A DNA stretch of 64,000 nt from Desulfocapsa sp. (GTDB lineage Bacteria > Desulfobacterota > Desulfobulbia > Desulfobulbales > Desulfocapsaceae). Shown piece after piece: positions 9,302 through 17,028 of this stretch. The position numbers were made by a program, and so were the translations under genes. A model generated the notes under the pieces. It was not told the origin of the DNA and did not search any database. It saw only the letters and a list, made by a program, of their open reading frames with translations. How positions within the stretch are numbered: position 1 is the first letter of the stretch; each line of letters begins with the position of its first letter. The stretch is taken from contig VMSP01000065.1 in the NCBI GenBank assembly GCA_013792135.1, forward strand, positions 46,912 to 110,911. Direction: 5' to 3'.

Positions 9302-10978
9302 TTAGGAGCCTGTCGGCCCGTCAAAAGGCAACGAAGGAATGGGCTGTTGTGGAGATAAAAACTTCCTGAACTGCCGCAGGTCGCCATCACCATTCACATC
9401 AGCCTGTTTAATCACCACCGGCCGCAAAAAGATAATCAACTCGGTTTTCGTTGCTGTATCATCCCGATAGCTGAATAGACTGCCGAGCCAGGGAATCCGG
9501 GAGAGACCTGGAATCCCGTCAGTGTTTTTGTCCAACGTATCCTGCATCAGACCACCAAGGACACCAATCTGACCACTCGCCACCTTCAAAATCGACTCCA
9601 CTTCCCGAACCTGCACCTCCGGCACCAGACTGATCACATCTGCTTCGGCCAAAGCAGGGCTTGGATCCTCGACATAACCAATAATCCGGGAGATGGTTGG
9701 CCGCACATTGAGAGTTACCTGTTCTCCTTCACTGACCTGTGGGGTCACCGCCATCACAAAACCGATCGGCACACTATGAACTGTACTGGTATAGGTAATC
9801 AGCCTGGGGCTGGTATCAGTAGCCGCCTCAATATCAACCTCAAGGGTGAAATAAACCTTATTATCCACCACTTTGAGCATGGCCGTCTGGTTATTCAGCG
9901 CCATCACCTTTGGGCTGGACAAGACCTTGAGATCACCAAACTGCTCCAGTAACTTGATGGTTCCCGTCAGGGCATCTGGATCAGCACTTTTGTCGATGGT
10001 CAATGTCGTCACTGGAGGAGCTGCCATGTTGGCTCCCAGAAGACTCTGGACAAAGCCAAACCGTCCCCCGTCGCGAGCAAGAGAACTCCAATCCACCCCG
10101 GCCTGATACCGATCGTTCAGCTTCACCTCAACCACGGTGGCCTCAATCAATACTTGTTGCAGGGAACGAGTCATCACCAGATCAATAAATCGCTGGATAT
10201 CCTCGTGCTGGCGGGTTGTGGCCCGGACTGTGATTAGTCCACTTTCAGGATTACTGATGATGGAGTTAGACGTACCTCCTGCTCCAGATGCTGCTCCAGC
10301 CTCGGCACCGCCTGCCGCGCCTCCACTTTCACCAAGGATGGCATGCAGATTGGCCACCAGAGTAGCCCAGAACGTATTATTGGATTCCTGACTGAGAACC
10401 GTTGTCGAGTTATTGCTGCCGGCAGATCCCCCTCCACCACCGCCCCCTACTGCCGCAGAACCGGTGGTAGAGATAGAGGTGGCCACGCTCACTTCTCCTT
10501 TGGACTTCCGGGCTATATTGACATAATCGATACGATAGGTCCGCAGGATTGGTTTGTCCGGCTCGACAATAAGATTAGGGCGATCCAGATTCCAGCGGAT
10601 ATCCACCTGTCTGGCAATCCTGGTCAGAATCTGTGGCAGAGTCTGATCAATAGCATTCAGGGTAACATCACCGGTAATCTCCGGATGGACGTCAATATTA
10701 AGTGAGGCATCGCGAGCTATGGCAAAGAGCAGTTCCCGAACCGGAACATTCTGAACAACCACGGAATAGAGTTCTACCTTCGCCTCAGGTGCAGGAGGAA
10801 GAACGAGCGAGGGAGTGCGAACCACTGCCGGGATTGACGGCACTGCCTGAGCCTCAGAAGCCGCAAGATGCCTGCCATCGACAGGACGCTGCGGCAGGTT
10901 CGCGCCACAACCCACTACAAGGGCCATCATGACGACTAAAAGGAAACTGTTAAGATAGAGTGCTCTTCGCATGACCAT
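9302..10978 (-). CDS. mshL: MSHA outer-membrane secretin MshL
   Basis: 558 residues with a lipoprotein signal (lipobox VVGC, about residue 24). An STN-type domain (about 80-140) is followed by an N1 domain, a glycine-rich linker (GGGGGGS near 185 and GGAAGGAEAGAASGAGG near 225), and the secretin core with VPIGFVMAVTPQV and the terminal signature GVLGGLMQD...IPWLGSLF. It forms the outer-membrane pore for the pilus. ATG at 10978 or the third codon are both possible starts. Confidence 0.93.
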   Translation of the reverse strand: MVMRRALYLNSFLLVVMMALVVGCGANLPQRPVDGRHLAASEAQAVPSIPAVVRTPSLVLPPAPEAKVELYSVVVQNVPVRELLFAIARDASLNIDVHPEITGDVTLNAIDQTLPQILTRIARQVDIRWNLDRPNLIVEPDKPILRTYRIDYVNIARKSKGEVSVATSISTTGSAAVGGGGGGGSAGSNNSTTVLSQESNNTFWATLVANLHAILGESGGAAGGAEAGAASGAGGTSNSIISNPESGLITVRATTRQHEDIQRFIDLVMTRSLQQVLIEATVVEVKLNDRYQAGVDWSSLARDGGRFGFVQSLLGANMAAPPVTTLTIDKSADPDALTGTIKLLEQFGDLKVLSSPKVMALNNQTAMLKVVDNKVYFTLEVDIEAATDTSPRLITYTSTVHSVPIGFVMAVTPQVSEGEQVTLNVRPTISRIIGYVEDPSPALAEADVISLVPEVQVREVESILKVASGQIGVLGGLMQDTLDKNTDGIPGLSRIPWLGSLFSYRDDTATKTELIIFLRPVVIKQADVNGDGDLRQFRKFLSPQQPIPSLPFDGPTGS

Positions 10979-11066
10979 TTATTTCTCCAACTTTCTCCAA
11001 GTAAAGGAAGATATATAGCAAGACAAAATATTCTATTTCGTACTCTCGCCGCAAGCAACTCAAGGT

Positions 11067-12716
11067 TCAGCCCTTAACACCATCCATATTACCGGCACGC
11101 AGTGAATTATCAATACGACGCACAAAAGGTTGAAAACGGCGCAACACTGGAGGCAAGGCCTCAATGGCCTTGCGGGCAGGAGTAAGCTCCAGGAAATCGT
11201 CATACACAATCACCCACATCTGACGTTCCCCACTCGAATCCTGACAGACATAGATCCGATCCAGCAAAGAGACTGGCCTGATTTTTTGCAAAAACCTTTC
11301 GACCTCCGCAGAAACCTCACTATCCATTGCAACTGACATCAACTGAATTGTATAGTTCTTCGTCTCTCCTGGTTCAATCCATTGACTAAAAGCCTGGCGG
11401 CGCTGCTCCATCAGAGTTCCGACAGCTTTATCAACAGTACCCTGAGGCAGTTCAGGCGTTAATACTTCGGTTGTTTGAGCATCCACCACAAGAGATGACA
11501 TGTTGATCGTTTCCGGTGACAAAAAGTCAGGGGATACGGCAAAGGCTGGAATTGCCGAAGCTGTGAGGGGTGATCTGTTGCCAATCTCAACTTCTGCTGG
11601 ATGAGTAGAGAAATCAGCTTCCTGCTCCTTAAGCTTGACTGGGCCCCCTGAAACCACTTCTGCCTCCTCGATACCTTTTCCAGGACGGACCTCATTTCGA
11701 GCCAAGTCCGATTTAGCCTGCCCCCCCATCTCTACAGGAGCCAACAACTGGGGATTTCCCGTCCAGAAGAGTAGACGCCCTTTTTTTGAATAGAATTGGT
11801 TCCATCCAAAAATAAGCGCTAATACAACTAACAGAGAAATCAGGCCAATAGCCGGCAACCAGGCCGAACGGAAGAAAGGGAGGTGAAACTCACTATCACG
11901 AATCGCGGCCCGGACATGACGGGCATGAACCATTGCCCGCGCGGAACCTGAGATGCTCCTGACAGCAGAATCAGCATAGGCAGCGAGCATGGCCTTGTCC
12001 GCCAGGATATTGATCCTGCGGATAAGACCACAGGACACCCTGGAAATCAACCGTTCCGCGCTTGGGCTGAAGACTCCTGATTTACCACAACCAGCGGCCT
12101 GGAGTCGAAAACGTATATACTCACTGGTCTCTGGCGTGGTCAATGGCCCTAGATGAAAACTGTGGGTGATCCGCTCCTTTAACTGACGGATATCACGTTT
12201 CCGAAGATTTTTTTCTAGTTCCGGTTGTCCAAAGAGCACAATCTGCAACAGCTTATGTCGATGGGTCTCCAGATTACTAAGTAAACGAATCTCTTCAAGA
12301 GTATCCAACGCCATTCCCTGGGCCTCTTCGATAAAAACAACCACACTCCGATTGGCAGCATGCTGGCCCAGAAGATAGAGCTGTAACTGCTGCATCACCA
12401 CCAGACGTTCGGTCTCAGATTCTACCGGTAGTTTCAACTCAAAGGCAATAGCGTACAGGATATCATGGGGTGACAGTTTCGGATTGGCCAGATAAACGAT
12501 CTCCACCGATTCCGGCAGACGCTCTTCCAGAATACGACAGAGCATTGTCTTACCGCTGCCCACCTCACCCACCACCTTGACTATGCCCTCACCAGTGGTA
12601 ATGGCATAGATCAATGCATCAAGGATATCTCCACGGCCACCAACTGGACAAAAAAGAGTCGGATCAGGAGTAATCCGAAAGGGATGGCGTTTCAGGTCAA
12701 AGTACTCAAGATACAT
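11067..12716 (-). CDS. mshM: MshM-like ExeA-type ATPase with SPOR domain
   Basis: 549 residues. It begins MYLEYFDLKRHPF, the hallmark of the ExeA/GspA/MshM AAA family. Walker A is GEVGSGKT (K56) and Walker B is VVFIEEAQ. A membrane helix lies at about 270-292. The last 95 residues, from NYTIQLMSV (454), match a SPOR peptidoglycan-binding domain. The layout suggests an ATPase that opens or remodels the cell wall for the secretin. It is the first gene of the msh operon; the promoter must lie in the gap above 12,716. Confidence 0.88.
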   Translation of the reverse strand: MYLEYFDLKRHPFRITPDPTLFCPVGGRGDILDALIYAITTGEGIVKVVGEVGSGKTMLCRILEERLPESVEIVYLANPKLSPHDILYAIAFELKLPVESETERLVVMQQLQLYLLGQHAANRSVVVFIEEAQGMALDTLEEIRLLSNLETHRHKLLQIVLFGQPELEKNLRKRDIRQLKERITHSFHLGPLTTPETSEYIRFRLQAAGCGKSGVFSPSAERLISRVSCGLIRRINILADKAMLAAYADSAVRSISGSARAMVHARHVRAAIRDSEFHLPFFRSAWLPAIGLISLLVVLALIFGWNQFYSKKGRLLFWTGNPQLLAPVEMGGQAKSDLARNEVRPGKGIEEAEVVSGGPVKLKEQEADFSTHPAEVEIGNRSPLTASAIPAFAVSPDFLSPETINMSSLVVDAQTTEVLTPELPQGTVDKAVGTLMEQRRQAFSQWIEPGETKNYTIQLMSVAMDSEVSAEVERFLQKIRPVSLLDRIYVCQDSSGERQMWVIVYDDFLELTPARKAIEALPPVLRRFQPFVRRIDNSLRAGNMDGVKG

Positions 12717-13296
12717 GCAAACCCTTTACGGTCTTAGCGGAAATTTGTGCCACCTCTCTCCGCACCAACCGGTACAGGATATTTTGCACCTGATTTTTTC
12801 CATGACACGTCACAAGAAGGGAAAAAATACGAACAAGCAACAACAAGGCAATAGCAAGAATAGAGTAAGAAACCATAAAAGAGTATCGACCAAGCAACCA
12901 AAAGCATTAAAACTTAAAATCGGAATGGTAAGGTTTCATTTTCTAATTTTCATGATCGGGAAAATCTAAGCCCCAATATCAAAACAACAAAGAGTATCAA
13001 TGATATTATCAATTTTGTCAAGAAAGACAATATCTTTTCCATTCTGATAAGGCCTCTTGCATAGCTATTAAGAAGCTTATCCACAAAAACATCCAGACTG
13101 AAGGCTGATGATTTCAAAAAAAGTTGATTTATCCTCGCTCCGACACTATAAAAGATTTATTATACTCTTCCAAAAGACACTATCTCAACCGCTGCAAAAA
13201 GCTCCAGACAGATGACAAACAAGCAGACGAGCACACAGTGATCAGACAACAGGACCAGAAAAGTGTTATCCTGACCAAAATGGCGGTGGCGTAAAT
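12717..13296. other. Divergent intergenic region, msh operon versus prepilin genes
   Basis: About 580 bases of AT-rich sequence separate mshM (minus) from the prepilin-like genes (plus). The only longer reading frame here (12,715-12,969) is lysine/asparagine/glutamine-rich and overlaps the mshM start; I do not regard it as a gene. The promoters of both units must lie here, but I see no convincing -35/-10 pair. Confidence 0.5.
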
Positions 13297-14580
13297 TTGG
13301 AATACTCAACAATAAAGCTCAGCAATAAATTTTTCAAAAGGCTACAATCTCAAGAAGGTGCGGCGCTGCTGATTATGTTTTTAATATTATTCATGGTCAG
13401 CGCAGCAGTAGTGCTTAAGGGATTGAGTGGCAAAAATCCCATTCTGAATCAAAATGCCTCTACCACCAAAGCACTGGCACTGGCCAAAGAACTAGTAATA
13501 GCCCATGCCGTTACCAACAGCGTGACACCAGGTGGCCTGTCGTTTCCAGACCGCAACAGTGACAATAATTATGACGGTAACAGTGACTGCGTCTCGTCCG
13601 GCTTCAACGAAACGCTGCATCTCCTCGGGAAATGGCCTTCTCTAGACGAACAAGGTTGCGGTGTTGCAGTTCCTGCTTTTGACAAACCAGTACAAGACGG
13701 AACCGGCGAGACCCTCTGGTACGCCGTCTCGCGTCACCTGGTAAAAACAAATGGCTCTTACCCAGTGCTTAATTCGGAAATTTTGAACCAAAATAATGGC
13801 TGGCTGACAGTGGTCAACGGACAGGGTACAGTGTTAACCAACCGAGCTGCAGTGGTGATCATGGCCCCTGGAGGCGTGATCCAGCCCCAGGATCGCTCAG
13901 GTGCAGCTCCCGCTGCTAGCCAATTCTTAGAAGGAATCACCATTAATGGAACAACCTTCACCAATTATGCCGTCGAAACCGGGGATACTGGCTTTGTGGC
14001 ACGACCAGCCGACGACACGACAAACGACCAACTTATCTATATCACCATAGATGAACTGATGACTGCGGTGGAACAACGGGTAACTGGGGAGTTCGAAAAA
14101 CTAATAAATGATTATCGTACCGCTTGCACTCAATACCCCTGGCCGCGGCCTTACATCGACCCCCGGACCGCATCAGATTTCGACAGTGTAATCAGCACAC
14201 TGGAAGGTTTACTACCAACAGGAACTGCCTTACCCAGCAACTGGGGGACCGGTTGTGCAGCCAGCATAACCGTCCCGCCATGGTTGACGGCCAACAACTG
14301 GCATCACCTCAGCTATTACGCCTTAGCCTCTGCTACCGTCCAAAGTGGCGGCACATGTACACCTGGCCCCGGCTGTCTCACCATCTTACCGCCCCCCACT
14401 AATGACGACAAGAAAGCGATAGTCATTCTGGCTGGCAAAGAATTGAGCGGCCAAGCCCGTAACACCTTTACCGGACTGACTGATTATTTCGAGGACCAGA
14501 ATGCCAGTTCCGGCGACAATACTTTTGAGACTAAAGCACCTGACTCAACTTTCAATGACCGATTGGAGGTAGTACAATAA
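13297..14580 (+). CDS. Prepilin-like / PilX-type minor pilus protein
   Basis: 427 residues from a TTG start. The N-terminus (KRLQSQEGAALLIMFLILFM) is a type III-like signal: a short basic leader, glycine, then a long hydrophobic helix (about 23-45), although the +5 glutamate of major pilins is absent, as in PilX/MshP-type proteins. The remaining 380 residues are a secreted, Asn/Thr-rich domain with several cysteines. Together with the next gene it likely supplies minor or tip subunits for the adjacent MSHA machine. Confidence 0.65.
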   Translation: MEYSTIKLSNKFFKRLQSQEGAALLIMFLILFMVSAAVVLKGLSGKNPILNQNASTTKALALAKELVIAHAVTNSVTPGGLSFPDRNSDNNYDGNSDCVSSGFNETLHLLGKWPSLDEQGCGVAVPAFDKPVQDGTGETLWYAVSRHLVKTNGSYPVLNSEILNQNNGWLTVVNGQGTVLTNRAAVVIMAPGGVIQPQDRSGAAPAASQFLEGITINGTTFTNYAVETGDTGFVARPADDTTNDQLIYITIDELMTAVEQRVTGEFEKLINDYRTACTQYPWPRPYIDPRTASDFDSVISTLEGLLPTGTALPSNWGTGCAASITVPPWLTANNWHHLSYYALASATVQSGGTCTPGPGCLTILPPPTNDDKKAIVILAGKELSGQARNTFTGLTDYFEDQNASSGDNTFETKAPDSTFNDRLEVVQ

Positions 14581-15320
14581 AAATTAATACTTACACAATA
14601 CACAACAGGAAAGGTTTCACTCTCGTTGAAATGGCCATTGTTCTGGTAATTGTCGGTTTAATGCTGGGCGGCCTGATGATGTCTCTCACTCAAACCCGTG
14701 AAAGCACCAACCGTAGCGAAGCTGTCACCCAGCTAGCTGAGACAGAGGAAGCTCTGTACGGTTTTGCCCAGGCCAATGGCAGACTGCCATGCCCAGCCAC
14801 TCCCACCAGTAACGGTGCGGAGGCACCAGTAGGAGGTGGGGTCTGCACACTACAACATGGCTTTGTACCTTCCGTTACCCTTGGCCTCAGAGGGTCGGTT
14901 AATGACGATGGCCTGTTACTCGATCCATGGAACAATCCGCTTCGCTATTCAGTAACGACTGCCAACGGGAATGCCTTTACCACCAGTAGTCAGATAAAAA
15001 CAGTTGGCATGACTGCCTTAATTCCTAATCTGCGTGTTTGCCGTGAAGCTGCTTGTACTAATCAAATTACCACTACCGCTCCGGCAATAGTACTATCCAT
15101 GGGAAAGAATTGGGCTACCTTCACCCATGCGGACGAAGTAGCAAATGCTGGTGAAGCTACAACTACTTTAATTGGACCATCAGGACTCACCTATCGAATT
15201 GGCAACAACAACGACTTTGTCTCTGCCGGATACAGCGAAACCAATTTTGATGATCTCATTACCTGGCTATCACCCAATATCCTTTATGCCAAAATGTTCA
15301 CTGCAAACCAACTTCCATAA
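14577..15320 (+). CDS. Type IV prepilin-like protein, apparent AUA start
   Basis: The frame contains a full prepilin signature, RKGFTLVEMAIVLVIVGLML, but GFTLVE lies upstream of the first ATG (14,631). Between the previous in-frame stop (14,556-14,558) and that ATG there is no ATG, GTG or TTG. The best initiation site is ATA at 14,577, which sits 6 bases after a strong GGAGGT (14,565-14,570) and overlaps the upstream stop as ATAA, mimicking ATGA coupling. ATT at 14,583 is second best. The mature protein of about 230 residues has paired cysteines and a C-terminal globular domain like minor pilins. A sequencing error or a point mutation of ATG is possible. Confidence 0.7.
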   Translation: MKINTYTIHNRKGFTLVEMAIVLVIVGLMLGGLMMSLTQTRESTNRSEAVTQLAETEEALYGFAQANGRLPCPATPTSNGAEAPVGGGVCTLQHGFVPSVTLGLRGSVNDDGLLLDPWNNPLRYSVTTANGNAFTTSSQIKTVGMTALIPNLRVCREAACTNQITTTAPAIVLSMGKNWATFTHADEVANAGEATTTLIGPSGLTYRIGNNNDFVSAGYSETNFDDLITWLSPNILYAKMFTANQLP

Positions 15321-15439
15321 ACACCAGACACCAACCTGGCCAGATCCATCGACCTGCATGTAGTATTATTATTTATCAGGATCCTGTCCCGGGAGAGATC
15401 ATCATTCTTTTCCAAAAAAAATCATAAAGGAGGCCAGAC

Positions 15440-15919
15440 ATGTCCCTCTCCATCAGTTCACCAGCATTTGTAGATAACTCACAAATCCCGGTCATCTATA
15501 CCTGCGACGGCCGGAACATCTCTCCTCCCCTGGAATGGACCGGGATTCCTGCAAACACTAAGAGCCTGGTGTTGTTCATTGACGACCCTGACGCCCCTGA
15601 CCCGGCGGCCCCCAGGATGACATGGGTACACTGGCTCCTCTACAATATTCCGGTCACGACCTCCGGCTTGGCGGAAGGCATTGCCCCCAATGCCCTGCCG
15701 AAAGGAACCCTGTCCGGCCGGGGTGACAACAAGAAAACAACCTATGGCGGCCCCTGCCCACCCATCGGCTGCCATCGCTATTTCCATAAGCTCTATGCCT
15801 TGGACATAATCCTGCCAGAGCTGCACCAACCCACGAAAAACTTACTGCTCGAAACAATGGAAGGCCACATCCTTGCCCACGCGGAGATCATTGGCCTCTA
15901 CCAACGACCTTCCAAGTAG
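15440..15919 (+). CDS. YbhB/YbcL (PEBP-like) family protein
   Basis: 159 residues with the phosphatidylethanolamine-binding fold: YTCDGRNISPPLEW at the start, DDPDAP and the WVHWLLYNIP core, and GPCPP..GCHRYFHKLYALD near residue 110. All are signatures of the bacterial Raf-kinase-inhibitor-like family. A strong ribosome site AAAGGAGG lies 7 bases upstream. Biochemical role is unknown; members are soluble ligand-binding proteins. Convergent with the methyltransferase gene. Confidence 0.9.
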   Translation: MSLSISSPAFVDNSQIPVIYTCDGRNISPPLEWTGIPANTKSLVLFIDDPDAPDPAAPRMTWVHWLLYNIPVTTSGLAEGIAPNALPKGTLSGRGDNKKTTYGGPCPPIGCHRYFHKLYALDIILPELHQPTKNLLLETMEGHILAHAEIIGLYQRPSK

Positions 15920-15933
15920 TCATTACACGGACT

Positions 15934-15986
15934 AAGGGCTGTGAAGAAATAACCCTCAAAGATGCTGTTATTCCTGAACAGCCCCT
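15934..15986. repeat. Imperfect palindrome, copy A of a REP-like hairpin
   Basis: Arms 15,934-15,953 and 15,967-15,986 pair at about 16 of 20 positions around a 13-base loop. The arm core AGGGGCYGT...AAGAAATA is shared with the palindrome at 16,948-17,000. It lies between convergent genes and covers the stop codon of the minus-strand methyltransferase, so it may serve as a shared transcription end. Confidence 0.5.
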
Positions 15987-16798
15987 GCATAAAACCGCGT
16001 TGCCATCTCTTCCAGGCCGAGGAGATGGAGCAGTTTTTCCAAACGCTCATTTGGGCGCCGGCGCGGCAGATCTTTATATGTGGCAATGATCAGCTCATTT
16101 TTCATCGAGTGCTCCCACCCCACCAGTTCCGTGACGTTCACCTGATACCCATGGGCCTCAAGCTGTAGACAGCGCAGGACATTGGTTATATGACTGCCGA
16201 ATTCCCGGGTATGCAGCGGGTGTCGCCAGATTTCAGTGAGGACATCGCCGCCCAGTCTCTTTCCCTTATGTTTTCTCAGTACCGAGGCCACTTCCGCCTG
16301 ACAACATGGTACCAGCACCACAAATTGGGCCTCTTTCTGCAAGGCAAATTGGATGGCATCATCAGTTGCCGTATCACAGGCATGCAGGGCGGTTACCATA
16401 TCAACATGCGTCGGCAGCAAGGAGGAATGCGTTGAATCCGCCACTGACAGGGTTAGAAAAGACATATTAGGGAAGCCCAGTCGCAGAGCCAGATCCCGGG
16501 ATTTTTGCACCAGCTCATCCCGAGTCTCAATGCCATAAATATGCGACCCATCCTCCAGCATTTTAAAAAAAAGATCGTAGAGGATAAATCCCAGATATGA
16601 TTTCCCGGCCCCATGATCAACGAGCTGAACTTCTTGATACTCCTTCTGGATCTCCTGCAGGAGCGGCTCAATAAACTGGGTGAGATGATAGACCTGCTTC
16701 AGCTTACGCCTGCTGTCCTGATTCATCTTCCCGTCTCGGGTCAGAATATGCAATTCTTTCAACAGTTCGATAGATTGGCCGGGTTTTATCTCATGCAT
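15968..16798 (-). CDS. SAM-dependent methyltransferase (METTL25/Methyltransf_32-like)
   Basis: 276 residues. A Rossmann-type SAM site reads LVDHGAGKSYLGF (about residue 60), followed by IYGIETRDELV, and the characteristic HACDTATDDAI and VPCCQAE segments. This HACD...CCQ pattern is that of the Methyltransf_32-like group, whose members act on RNA. The substrate here is not known. Monocistronic, convergent with the YbhB gene. Confidence 0.75.
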   Translation of the reverse strand: MHEIKPGQSIELLKELHILTRDGKMNQDSRRKLKQVYHLTQFIEPLLQEIQKEYQEVQLVDHGAGKSYLGFILYDLFFKMLEDGSHIYGIETRDELVQKSRDLALRLGFPNMSFLTLSVADSTHSSLLPTHVDMVTALHACDTATDDAIQFALQKEAQFVVLVPCCQAEVASVLRKHKGKRLGGDVLTEIWRHPLHTREFGSHITNVLRCLQLEAHGYQVNVTELVGWEHSMKNELIIATYKDLPRRRPNERLEKLLHLLGLEEMATRFYAGAVQE

Positions 16799-16947
16799 GA
16801 TATTAAAAAAGTTTTAAGTTTTATATGGTAAATGTTAGAGTGAAGAGCCTATAGGTGTTTAAGTGGATGGTGAACAGAGAGACGATCCTGACAGACTAAG
16901 CCGCTGTCAGCAAACAACATGGCCAAGCGAAAGACCAAGACGGCACA

Positions 16948-17000
16948 AGGGGCCGTAAAGAAATAGGTATAAAAGGCCAGATTATTTCTTAACGGCCCCT
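16948..17000. repeat. Near-perfect palindrome, copy B of a REP-like hairpin
   Basis: Arms 16,948-16,965 and 16,983-17,000 match at 17 of 18 positions around a 17-base loop. It ends 28 bases before the lytic transglycosylase start codon. The arms resemble those at 15,934-15,986. It could be a terminator-like barrier, a regulatory hairpin in the leader, or a mobile REP-type repeat. Confidence 0.6.
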
Positions 17001-17028
17001 AAAAATATGACAGACTAAACAACCTTGC

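Noticed and set aside
12715..12969. 84-codon plus-strand frame upstream of the prepilin genes
   Set aside because: Lys/Asn/Gln-rich product typical of AT-rich intergenic DNA, overlaps the mshM start, no ribosome site.
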